A DNA stretch of 64,000 bases from Nephrocerus scutellatus. Lineage: Eukaryota; Arthropoda; Insecta; Diptera; Pipunculidae. The notes beneath the pieces are model-generated. The model was not told where the DNA came from and made no database searches. It saw only the letters and a program-made list of their open reading frames with translations. The stretch lies in NCBI GenBank assembly GCA_947095585.1, contig OX352765.1:88682965-88746964 (forward strand), read 5' to 3'. Of this stretch, positions 45,231 to 54,999 are shown piece after piece. Each line of letters begins with the position of its first letter. Within the stretch, counting starts at the first letter, position 1. Both the position numbers and the translations under genes were made by a program.

Positions 45231-46500
45231 TCGCATTAGGGTTTGTCTTCAAAATAATGTTTAAAAAGTAAAGACTTTCACATTACTCCCATGGATTTTC
45301 AGCTAGCGACGTACTCATTATTATAAGAAGGTAAGGTAAAGTGGTGCATGCAAGGCTTGCTTCCGCCATCATTTCTGACTTTGTTGCGTCTATTCTTCCT
45401 CCCATATAAGGCCGGGCCAAAGTTTGGCAGGCTTTTCTTTGCTGTTTCGCATGTACAACTCATAAACACTCGGTAATTTTTGGAGAATTTCTTAATTGTT
45501 TTGCATTTATAGAAAGATTCAGACACTCGTGATCTTGAGGACTTTATTTTCTTTATAATAAACACGAACTTAACTTTTTACCCACATCAAAAAAATTCAA
45601 ATTAACAAAACTTCAAAATACTCTAACAAGAAAATCTAAAAATCTGAATTTTATTGCAATTTCTGACTTTTTCCCCAGTGTATATGCTGTGTGTGCTGTC
45701 GATTAGAATGAAAATATTTCATTTGTTCTGATATTGAAGATTATAGGATTTTGGCATTTCAATAACGTTCTACTTAGGTATTCAGTAAATGCGTTGCTTG
45801 TCTGCTGCTCATTGATTGTCGGAAGGATGTAGATTCGAAGGAAACAGAAGGAAACGGAAGGGGAAAAAAAAAAAGAAAATGAGACAAGTCTTTCGCTGTG
45901 GCAATTGCGTTGAACGAGGAACAATCTTAAAAGGATGGTGGTACTAGTGGGTGCAGTGTGACTGTGGAAAAAGTCGATTTGTATTTTGATTAATAATACA
46001 ACAGCACCAATAAGGATATCCTTAGATATATTTATAATAAACAATGTGTCAATTGAAGGCAAGTTCAACACGGAACAATGAATTTGGCAAAAGGAATTTT
46101 TTTCTTTTTGTTGATCTGTTCATGTAATTCAAATATTCGTATGTTAATTCGAATGACAAAGTAATATTGGGACAGCTATAAAGAAAATTGCATGCAAGAG
46201 TTTGAGAAAAAAATCTCAAAAGAATCAGAAAATAAAAGAGAATTTAAAAATTCAAATATTGCCCTCTATAAGCTATTTTTTGCCACAAAATGTACAATTT
46301 TCTGAAATACAATTTGACACAAAAACACAGACGCAACGGGCAAAAAAACTCCATTATCGATTCCATTATGTGTTTTAGATTTTAGATTGCGTGGTCGGTG
46401 GTTTTTCAACCGTCACATCATATGCACAGGACATGAGGATACGACCAGTTTTGGACACCATCGTAGCTTTTGGATAAAACATCATACAACATCACAACAA
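45231..46500. other. non-coding DNA, possible LINE scrap
   Basis: No gene supported. The minus strand at about 45350-45450 encodes NFGPALYGRKNRRNKVRND, which may be a LINE C-terminal scrap, but I could not place it. Confidence 0.4.
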
Positions 46501-46548
46501 GCATTCCAAACACACTAACAGGGTATTTTGCGAAAAACACACAAAATT

Positions 46549-46767
46549 ATGGAAAATATAAATTTAAATGCAGTGGCAGCGTTAAGTGCAGAAATTGCCG
46601 GAAATCGAGGAATTCTCTCGAATTTGGCACCGCACCGCATACAACGCATAAAGGAATTGGATGAGGAAACATTATTTGAATTAGAATTGGAATTGAAATT
46701 AAATGCAATGGCGACGAGGACGACAGTGACCATATCACGCACGCAGGCACACACCAGAGGACCATGA
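46549..46767 (+). CDS. candidate short coding exon or small protein, unrecognised
   Basis: 72 codons from ATG at 46549 to TGA at 46765-46767. The translation has a non-random, helical look: an alanine-rich start (NLNAVAALSAEIAGNRG), then ILSNLAPHRIQRIKELDEET, then an E/L/K amphipathic stretch. The preceding ~100 bases are CA-rich and UTR-like, and the ATG context (AAAATTATGG) is acceptable. Unlike most open frames in the window it is not part of a recognised transposon. It may be a first coding exon, a small protein or chance. It has no recognisable domain, and the tail (TISRTQAHTRGP) looks like read-through past a splice site. Confidence 0.35.
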   Translation: MENINLNAVAALSAEIAGNRGILSNLAPHRIQRIKELDEETLFELELELKLNAMATRTTVTISRTQAHTRGP

Positions 46768-46786
46768 TGATGATGATGATGATGAT
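46764..46786. repeat. (ATG)n microsatellite
   Basis: Seven ATG/TGA triplets. No RTE-C end (TTGTAGAGCC motif) precedes it, so unlike 37728 it is not a retroelement tail. Confidence 0.85.
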
Positions 46787-46789
46787 TAT

Positions 46790-47740
46790 TGTTATTATTC
46801 CGATGCAGTCCAGCACCATTTTTACGGTCGATTTGTTGACTGCTCACTCATGTTGGCGAAGACATCGCTTAGCATTAGTGCATGACGGGCTTGTTCTGTT
46901 GCCATTCGAGCAGCGCTACCACTTTGTGCCTTTTGGCCAAGTGCGAATGTATAATAACATTTTTCAATTTTTAGTCCATTTAGGTTTTATGTGATGCGAT
47001 CGTTTGGTCAAATACCATGACGACGATGGTCAATTTGGGGTAGAAAACGCTAAGTGAAACATTTCTATTCATACTGAAATCGTTCAACGGATACTCACAT
47101 GTGGGGCTGTATTTTATGTCTGTGTATGTGTACATAAGTAAGGTGTTCTTTCGGAAATTGTCTCATTTATCAGAGTTTAATGCTTTCATCGAGAGCAATC
47201 TCATACAAACTTTTAAGTATTTGGCGTTGATTTTCTTCTTTTCCTTTCATTTCCTATATTTATTCTGAATAAACTAAACTAGATTAGAGAAGAACTAAAG
47301 CAAATCGTAAAATAACAATAAAAGTCGAAACTAAAGTTTTATAAAAATCCATAAAACTCCAGCTCCAAGGATTTTTATTTTCTTCACTAAAGTTTAAAGA
47401 CTGCACATATTGGAATTCTATCATCAGATTACTTTTCGTTTTGCACACAAAACAACGGATTAGTGGATTAAAGTAGAAAAAAATATAAGCCGTAGTAACA
47501 TCTATACCGTACTAGTTTGGGAAGGTAAGATTACAAGGGAAGTTGAGCTGAGATGATAAAAAAATGTCAAACTTCAAAAATGTTTCGATATTTCAGTTCA
47601 GTTCGTGCAATTCTTGAACCAAAGTGAGCGTAAGTGAATCGGTTTTTGTTATTGAACACAAACACTAAGCTATCAATTAAAGGTGAATAGATTTGATTGT
47701 TTAGATTTGAAGTTTGCGTTGCTCTGAATAGAAAAATTTA
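46790..47740. other. non-coding DNA
   Basis: No gene or repeat recognised. Confidence 0.5.
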
Positions 47741-47743
47741 GTT

Positions 47744-48010
47744 ATTTATACGAGGATGTATTAAAAAGTTCGCCAAAGATGACCTTACAAAATCCTTTTT
47801 TTCTCAACACCATCACCTCTAAGCTCAATCCACTTCTTATATCTGATTATAAATTTTTAAAAAAGATTTCCTAAAAACATTTCCCGCAAATACGACCTCT
47901 TTGTTTGTTGGAAATCTTTGCCGTCCCAGTTAGGTAGACAGACAAAAGTCACACGGAATAAGATCAGGAGAATAGATAGAAATTCAAACAGAAAGTTTTA
48001 CATTTCAATC
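47744..48010 (-). mobile_element. mariner (DD34D-type) remnant, transposase C-terminus
   Basis: The minus strand encodes, with stops, YSPDLIPCDFCL (the third catalytic Asp region, SPDLAPCDF in the family), LPNWDGKDFQQTKR, then a YKKWIELRGDGVEKK stretch typical of the mariner C-terminus. The left end, TTATACGAGGATGTATTAAA, has the look of a mariner terminal repeat. The 5' half is missing. Confidence 0.7.
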
Positions 48011-49029
48011 AATTTGTTCTTCCAGTTATATACACATTGGAAACAGCTGTAGAAAACTGTTTAATTTAGCCAAGGCACAAGAATGGAGACCGACTGTTAT
48101 GCCTACAAAGCATCCCTCAAAGTTTATAAAAAAAAAGAATTTAGCAGAGCCAAGGGCTTATCCTGAAAAATACAAGAATCTTCTGAGTCATCCAGGCTAA
48201 GAAAAATCCACTCAACCAATCCTATAATGCCTAGCTGTTCGAAAAAAGCAGATGGCTCGTGGATTACCTCTACTTCTAGACACCCACTTCCCGTGCAGCT
48301 CCAATGTTCTAAGCAATGTTAACCTAAACAAGGTCAAATACTCGCAAAAGTATCTCCCAAGATCTGATAAGTAAGGAGAAATTAATTTGGGCGCTGCACA
48401 GCTTCAAACTATAGAAATCTACAAGAACGTACAGCATAATTCCAGTCGAAAGGACTTTGAACATTATCTTTCCTTTGCTAGAGACAATTCTAAAAAGTTG
48501 TCTTGATCTGATCCACATTTCAGATCTATGAAGTGAAGTGAAAGTGGTTTTCATACCGGCAAATATTCCCACGTTTGTCCGAAGGATATTAGACCCATCA
48601 ATCTTTCATCGTTCCTCTTAAATACTAGACGCAATAGCATTGACAAGAGACTTCTTTCTACTGATCAACATGCAGATTTATCCTTACAGTACAAATCTGT
48701 AAAAATTACCCTGCATATGCTAGTACGTACTATCAAATATCTCCTTGACTATAAGGAGTACACAATGGTAGCATTCCTAGACAACAACGTCAACATATCA
48801 GCGATCGCGGAAGCACTGTCAGCTGTGAGGGTAGACGAATCACTTGGCGAATTGATTAATATCCTGCTAACGAGCCGTCTGCTAGAAGATCAGTCTGTAC
48901 CAACTTGCGGGGGTTGGAGTCCTATCCGCACTTCTATGGAACTTAGTCATTCACCACTAAGATGCTGGTATGCCTGAAAAGAGAGGGCTGCAGAGTGATC
49001 GCTTATGCGGATGACGTTGCCTTTGCTCA

Positions 49030-49222
49030 ATCTCAGGAAAGCACACTAGTACCCTAAAGGAACTACTCAAAACGCTCTTAACAAGCTAACGCGATGGGCA
49101 GATCGTTGCGGTTTAGAGGTTAAACCCCCATACAACTGAACTTGCCCTCTTCACAAGGAAATACAAAATCCCGTATGTAGACCCTCCCACTATTAAGGGC
49201 AATAATTTTACTTTCTCTGACG
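49030..49222 (+). repeat. left arm of a large inverted duplication
   Basis: Contains the RT thumb sequence; the reverse complement of 49487-49668 matches it at roughly 80%, including AACTTGCCCTCTTCACAAGG and ATACAAAATCCC. Confidence 0.85.
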
Positions 49223-49486
49223 TAGGCGAATATCTGGGTCTTATGCTGGAAACCAAACATGCAAGGACGAGTTCGTAAAGCCACAGTGATATCTTGTAAT
49301 GCCTAAAAGCCCATATGAAACAAATGGGGTCTTCAACCCCATATCACTTATTGGTTATATACAGTGGTAGTAAGACTTCCATACGGTGTGACTGTTTGGT
49401 TGACTGCCTTAGATAAAGCGGTAAATCGTAACAAGCTAAGCAAAATCCAAAGATTAGAAAAATCAAAAAGACCCCGATATTCGGCT

Positions 49487-49668
49487 ACCCCAAAGAAAGT
49501 AAAGTTATTACTCTTAATAGAGCGAGGGTCTACATGTGGGATTTTGTATTTCCTTGTGAAGAGGGCAAGTTCAGTTTTATGGGAGCTTACGCCTAAACTG
49601 CATCGCGTTAGCTTGTGAAGAGCATTTTGTAGAATTTCATTTAGGGTATAAGGGTGCTTTCCTGTCTA
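49487..49668 (-). repeat. right arm of the inverted duplication
   Basis: An inverted copy of the RT thumb segment dropped between the RT thumb and RNase H, separated from the sense copy by about 265 bases. A transcript could fold into a ~180-bp imperfect hairpin. Confidence 0.85.
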
Positions 49669-50849
49669 GTGCGGCGAGACATTATGTTTAACCTTAAACC
49701 ACTCGAGAGGAAAGTAGCTGGTAGCGCTGTTATTCACCACAGTGCAACCTCCCAGTGGACCAGGAATTGAACACAGAACTCTGTCCTGAATTCGTTGAGG
49801 ATTCCACTGGGCAACACAAAGTACACAATTCCACAACTCCAATTCAATAAAAGTTTCAGGTCACCATCCTCTCCAGATCATTCTGGGAAGAAGGCGTTCA
49901 TTTGGATGATGAATACATACATTTTTACACAGACGGGTCAAAAACTGATAATGGGGTTGGCGGAGGTTTTTCTCCTAATAGGCTAAATGTTAGTCTATCT
50001 TTCTGTCTTTCTAATCACTGTAGTGTTTTTCATCTTCTCGCATAGCCAAGCTGCGTTGAAATCTCTGGAATCAATCTCTACGAACTCTATTGTAGCCCTA
50101 AACTGCCGATCATCTTTCAAGGAAATGGCGGAGCAGTTCATCATTGACCTGTTTTGATTACCGGGGCATAAAGACATTCCGGTAAATAGTGAGGCTGATG
50201 AGCTTGCCAAACATGGAACTACACTGCCCCTTTAACCTGAAAATGGTTCTTTAGGCATACCTATCGCTATATGTAAACTCATTTTAAAGCAGGATGCTAC
50301 CGAGAAAACTAACCATAGATGGTGAAACGGAGCAACTTGTCTAACGACAAAGCAGATTTGCCCCAAACTGGATCCAAAAGTGTTTGATCTCTCAAAAAAG
50401 ATTGCACATCAGTGCTATAATAGGTGTCATTACTGGGCACTATCTAATAGGCTGGCATGCAGCAACGACATCTGCGGAATCTGCATGGATGAAGAAGTAT
50501 AGGAGACCATTCTACACCTTCTCTGTATATGCCCAGTCTTTCTTCTAGGAGCATTCTTTAATAATGACCTTAGTGATCTTGATCTGACAAATACTGGCAT
50601 TTGAGATCACTTGCGCTTCATACGATGCTCTAAATGGTTTACCGAGTAGGGGAAAATAATTATCTCGATCCGTGTGGTATTACAGTGGACCATTTTTGGT
50701 TTAAGTTAGGTTGTGGTGGCTGTCGCCCACCTAAGCTAACCTAACACATCCCACTTCCATCCCGATGAACATTTTTGTATTGATTTTTTAGGTTTCGAAT
50801 TGCCTGAAACGTCGAGATGCAAAAAAAATGATATAACTGATTGTTAAAA

Positions 50850-50940
50850 CACAAAAGTCACACGGAACAAGATCAGGAGACTACGTAGTAATTCAACCCC
50901 GAAGTTATGTATTCAATCATAGTTTGATGCAACGGGTGTG
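50850..50940 (-). mobile_element. mariner remnant, second scrap
   Basis: AAAAGTCACACGGAACAAGATCAGGAG matches 47949-47975, and the minus strand gives SPDLVPCDF. Only about 90 bases are recognisable. Confidence 0.55.
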
Positions 50941-50944
50941 TGTG

Positions 50945-52555
50945 TGTGCATTTTCTCTTTTATATTCAAGGACGTTTTTTTATTTATTTCCTCTCGCAAC
51001 TTACGTAAAAGATCGCAATCCGAGATAATTTATTGACATTTTGACAAGGTCCATGACGATTCCCATTGCGTGTCAGAAAACGTTTGCCCTTTGCCTTATA
51101 CGCCGATAGTGTAACCTGACGCTGATTATCCAGACTTTCTCCACTATTTTGATTTCTGTTTGGTGGTTTAGTGGTAAAGCTATCGTCACAAATCTGGCTG
51201 AAAACTGATTCTAAATCTGTTTGCAAAAGCTCCAAAAACACAATAATAAGCGCCAATCGATTACGTATTTATTCAACTGAAACAAGTTTCAGTGCCCAAC
51301 TTGCAGATGCCTTGAGGAACTCAAGTTCATTTTGAATGATGTTTTCAGTCCGCTCATTAAGGGTTTTCGATGGTCACTTGATTGATTGACTATTTTTGTG
51401 ATAAATTGGAATAACTTGACTTGGAGCATAGCTTACTTTTTAAAATAATCAGTCTTATAGGAAAGTATTTTATATTTTTTATTAAAACCAGAAGATAAGT
51501 AATAATGAAAAAAATTTAATACATATAAGCCACAGAACAAAAAATAATGCAAATCTTGTTTGTGGCTTTTTGCTTCATCCAGTTTACAACCCAATTTGCT
51601 ATAAATAGACCGCAACATTATCCTAAGCGAATCCACAGTAAATCCCTCAAAGTCTCTTCACCAATACAGATAATTTTATTATAATAATAATAATAAAATC
51701 CGTTTATCATTTGGTTTTATCCTCCTGACTGTATCACATAAAATATTCATAACGCGGTTGGACTTTGTAGTTCAGGCAATCAAACGAATGAATCCAAGAA
51801 CAGTCGTTGTAGGAAATAAAATTAAATCTTCATTCCAAAGATTGTGTATAATTGCATTTACTCAGAAATAGAGAGGAGATAGAGAAAGAAATATTTTTAA
51901 AAGTTACCACAATTCCAATCCAAGTTGTATCAAATTTTGGGTGAACTATTAAAACTCACATAGCCAAGTTTGGTGGTTAGCTCGTCTCACTTGCTTGTCA
52001 TTCTAGTAGCTGTTGTTGTTCTTCTGAATTTCAAAGCCTTTTAAACAACAAGTGAACGGTTTAAAGTTAAAAAGTGCCTTTTTCTATTTGCCAATGCCGT
52101 TGTATATAACATTGCATCGTATATGTAGGATGTAGTAGTGGTTGATGTGTTGTGCAAAATGTTCCTTCTTTTATTCCTCTCCGTTAGACACAAAAGATGA
52201 GCAACAACGCGCACAAAGCTCCATCGGTCTCGTTGATCTGATGCACATTGATTTAACTACATTAGAGGCATTTGTAACTCGTTTAGGAGCTGTGCAAATT
52301 GTGTAGAGCGGATGTGAATTCCAATAAGTAGCTGTCTGTGGCAAAACTTTGTTGGAGTTACAGGGTGATACAGAGACGGTGACGTTCTATCAATTAATTT
52401 ATTGATTGTAATTTTCTTTAGCTTTTAATTTTTGGTTTTGGTTAAATTCAATTGTTCATTCCATTAATTATAAAAAACTCGTCTTTTTCCCAAAACACAA
52501 ACATACTAATACCTTATACAAAATCTCTAATCGTTAACTTACACAGACTTTATTT
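50945..52555. other. non-coding DNA
   Basis: No gene supported. A short GT run lies at about 50936-50950 and an AAT/TAA run at about 51679-51698. Confidence 0.5.
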
Positions 52556-52559
52556 GTCA

Positions 52560-52671
52560 ATGGAGGTGTGTCAAAATGTTGTTAAGTTAAATGTTGAATA
52601 GTTCATAAAATGTATATTCCAAATGTTGCAGAGAATATTTTCTTAAGCAAACGCTGCAAATGTTGGTAACA
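52560..52671 (+). repeat. minisatellite-like sequence, left block
   Basis: Contains ATTCCAAATGTTGCAG, AAGCAAACGCTGC and AAATGTTGGTAACAAC, the same words as the tandem units at 54300-54735. It lies immediately left of the CR1 3' end. Confidence 0.6.
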
Positions 52672-52955
52672 ACATCCGTAATACCCGTGCCTCAACTCGA
52701 GGCCACGGGCCTACCATTATGCCCCTCTTCGGATGTACTTACCAATTCAGGGGTTCCTTCTTTAGCCGCACAATAACTATGTGAAATGAATTGCCCGACT
52801 CCGTGTTTCCGCATTTGTATGATCTACAGACATTTAAGACACCCGTGCATAGACATCTTATCTTTTCCTCTCCCCAATTTCCTAACACCCTCGCTGTGCT
52901 AAACATTATAAGGCTACAAATCCCTTGAGCGTGTGTACAATAAAAAAAAAAAGTA
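52672..52955 (+). mobile_element. CR1/Jockey-type 3' end, 5'-truncated
   Basis: Collinear at about 85% with 63328-63615: ATCCGTAATACCCGTGCCTC, TCCTTCTTTAGCCGCA, GACTCCGTGTTTCCGCATTT, GTGCATAGACATCTTATC, then a CCTTGAGCGTGTGTACAATA 3' end with an A run. It encodes the remains of the FFSRT..WN.LPDSVFPH..DLQTFKTRVH region. Confidence 0.85.
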
Positions 52956-52966
52956 AAGTAAATCAT

Positions 52967-54270
52967 CACAATACCTTCGCTACATTCACTCCGTTTAAAG
53001 AGTAAGGTAATTCGCACAAGAGAGTTAGCCAAAAAGCTGAACACGGCGCTGGTAGTCGGTGATCCCCGAATTCCAACGACTCTTTCAGAAACTTGGGGCT
53101 GGTCAGACTCTCCAGCTTCAATTCAAGAAGCCGCTATGGTAGCAAACATGTTGCAGGTTAAAGCACTTGCAGGTTGCTGTGCCACGAAAGAGTCTGCAAT
53201 TTCGGAACTACCTACTGCAGAATGTGTACACTTCGCTGCAAATCTCAGTTGGAAATTGGGTGCTGTCGTGCTTAGCCCTGGAGATGTTGTAGACTCACAA
53301 TCGCAGAATCGCTACTATCAGTCTGCAAACGCTACGAGTGAAGAACGCGACGATGAGGCAAATGATCTTTCGGTAGTAATATTGAAATTCCACCACTGTC
53401 TGATTTTTTTTATCTGCGGCAGATGTTCTCACAATGAAACTTAATGCCAAACTGGTGGTTCTCAGTTCATATCATTCAGTCGAACCTATTACTGGATATG
53501 GAGTTGCTAACCTAGCTGGTAATTGGTTATGTGCTGGCGCCGGAGCTGTTCTCATATCTCTGTGGCCTGTTCCAGAAACTGCTGCAAAGATTTTGCTAAG
53601 AGCAGCCCGTGCAGCAAAGTAAGTTAGAATTTCCACTTTATATTGTTAACATATTCCTATTTCCGATTCTTCTAGAGCCCTTGCAGAAGCCGTGCAAACC
53701 GTACAACATACTAAGCATACTTCGCACATCCAGCTAATTGGGCTGGATTTCTTCTTATTGGAGGTAACGTGCGTCTCTCAAATAAGGTGGCACTTATGGG
53801 CCATGCACTCTGCGAACTAATGCGTACCCCAGATAAATGTAGGGATGCACTTCGTGTGTGTCTATACTTGGTTGAAAAAAGATTGCAACGAATTAATCGT
53901 GGCCAAAAAAATGCAATGTACACGACACAAAAAAGTATAGAAAATAAGGCTGGCCCAGTAAGTTGCTGAAAAGACTTTCTTTGGATTTCGATTTAAACCA
54001 GCGGCCAATGGTATTCCTTCGAGTGTGTTCTTTACTCAGGCTGATCCTGAGGATCGCCTTACGCAATGTTCGGCAAGCCTACAGGCACTTCTAGCTCTTA
54101 CGCCAATTACTCTGCAGGCGTTATCGAAACTGGTGAACAGTTCAGAAGTCGCCAATGCCCTGATCCGAAATGTTCTTGGGCAGTTTCCTTCTAAAGGAGT
54201 TGTTGATGCGGATTCATGTATTGAGATTCCTATAAGCGTAAGATTGTGGTGCGTTTCGAGTTGCCACGAG
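52967..54270 (+). pseudogene. TTC28: TTC28-like (CHAT domain) gene fragment, pseudogene with intron
   Basis: The only host-gene homology in the window. Reads, in order: TIPSLHSLRLKSK, LVVGDPRIPTTLSETWGWSD, SIQEAAMVANMLQVKALAG, AECVHFAANLSWKLGAVVLS, then (shifted) MKLNAKLVVLSSYHSVEPIT, GVANLAGNWLCAGAGAVLIS, LWPVPETAAKILL, intron, ALAEAVQTVQHTKH, (shift) LLIGGNVRLSNKVALMG, MRTPDKCRDALRVCLYL, QKSIENKAGP, (stop, shift) ASLQALLALTPITLQALSKL and SKGVVDADSCIEIPISVRLW. This is the CHAT (caspase-like) part and downstream region of insect TTC28-type tetratricopeptide proteins. Frameshifts near 53375, 53408, 53720 and 53985, an in-frame TGA near 53968 and small deletions (around 53601 and 54150) inactivate it. 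Upstream tetratricopeptide exons are absent; a CR1 end abuts the 5' edge. Confidence 0.78.
53619..53675 (+). other. retained 57-bp GT-AG intron in the TTC28-like pseudogene
   Basis: GCAGCAAA|GTAAGTTAG .. TTCTTCTAG|AGCCCTTGC. Splicing it restores RAAK-ALAEAVQTVQH in frame. Its presence shows the fragment is not a processed (mRNA-derived) copy. Confidence 0.8.
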
Positions 54271-54299
54271 CAAAAAAAAAATATTTTAAAGGGAAAAAC

Positions 54300-54735
54300 T
54301 GTACAAATGTTGGTAAGCAAAACACTGCATTCCAAATGTTGATAAAGAAAACGTTTCATTTCAAAGTTTATAAGGAAATGCTGCTTTACAAATGTTGATA
54401 ACAAAAACGCTACATTACAAAGTTGTTAAACAAAACGCTTAATGCCAAATGTTGGCAAGCAAAACGCTGCATTCCAAATGTTAGTAATCAAAACTTTGCA
54501 TTTTAAAGTTGGTAAAAAAATGCTGCTTAAAAAAGTTTCTAAGGAAATTAAGGAGGTAAACGCTGCAAATAAAATGTTGGTAAACAAAACGCTGCATTAC
54601 AAAGTGGACAACAAAAACGCTACATTACCAAGTTGTTAAGCAAAACGCTGAATGCCAAATGTTAGTAAGCAAAACGCTGATTATGATATTGATAAGCAAA
54701 ACACTGCTTTCAAAAGTTGATAGCTTTGCGCTGGT
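54300..54735 (+). repeat. ~29-bp minisatellite, about 14 units
   Basis: Consensus roughly AAATGTTGGTAAGCAAAACG followed by CTGCATTCC. Units are 26-30 bp and diverged (GTTGATAA.., GTTGTTAA.., GTTAGTAA.. variants), with one ~35-base irregular stretch near 54525-54565. The array follows the pseudogene by about 30 bases and runs directly into the dispersed repeat at 54736. Confidence 0.9.
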
Positions 54736-54995
54736 ATAGTTCTGTCTGTCGTTCCGAAAGCCCGATTTTTTTGAAAATTTGCACACATATGTTTTTTTGG
54801 TGACAACACTTTCTATTAAAATTTGGTATCGATCGAACCTCGGGGTCGGGGGGCTCTCATTCAATATTTAAAAAAAAAAAATATGCCATTTTTTTATTTT
54901 TCAGCAGTTATAGTGGAATTCAGTATACTTTTTAGAGAATATACACCAAAAATCGTGGTTTTATGGGTTGTTTTTATTTTTTACTTGTGTTAGTG
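54736..54995 (-). repeat. second copy of the dispersed repeat (see 5058-5480)
   Basis: The reverse complement shares GTATACTGAATTCCACT, AAAACAACCCATAAAA, GTGTGCAAATTTTCAA-like sequence and AAATCGGGCTTTCGGAA with the copy nested in the LOA element; about 130 central bases are missing here. Confidence 0.75.
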
Positions 54996-54999
54996 TTCT

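Larger units (their letters stand above)
48060..50755 (+). mobile_element. LOA/I-type element with RT, RNase H and 3' end
   Basis: Plus strand in order, across many frame changes: the pre-RT linker (YKASLKVYKKKEFSRAKGL, KADGSWITSTS); the RT start (LIWALHSFK, VKVVFIP, CPKDIRPINLSS); motif A region (TMVAFLDN.VN); motif B/C region (NKMLVCLKREGCRVIAYADDVAFAQS, about 48965-49030); thumb (LALFTRKYKIPYVDPPTIKG, GEYLGLMLE); an inverted duplication; RNase H (FYTDGSKTDNGVGGGF, SQAALKSLESISTNS, LPGHKDIPVNSEADELAKHG with the last Asp kept); then CNDICGICMDEE..ILHLLCICP. The 3' end has GTGGTGGCTGTCGCCCACCT followed by CTAACCTAAC. Confidence 0.8.

Noticed and set aside
46764..46786. ATG run as an RTE-C tail
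   Set aside because: The TTGTAGAGCC motif that precedes the tail in RTE-C copies is absent.
53136..54342. A functional TTC28-like gene
   Set aside because: At least four frame changes, an in-frame stop and missing upstream exons.
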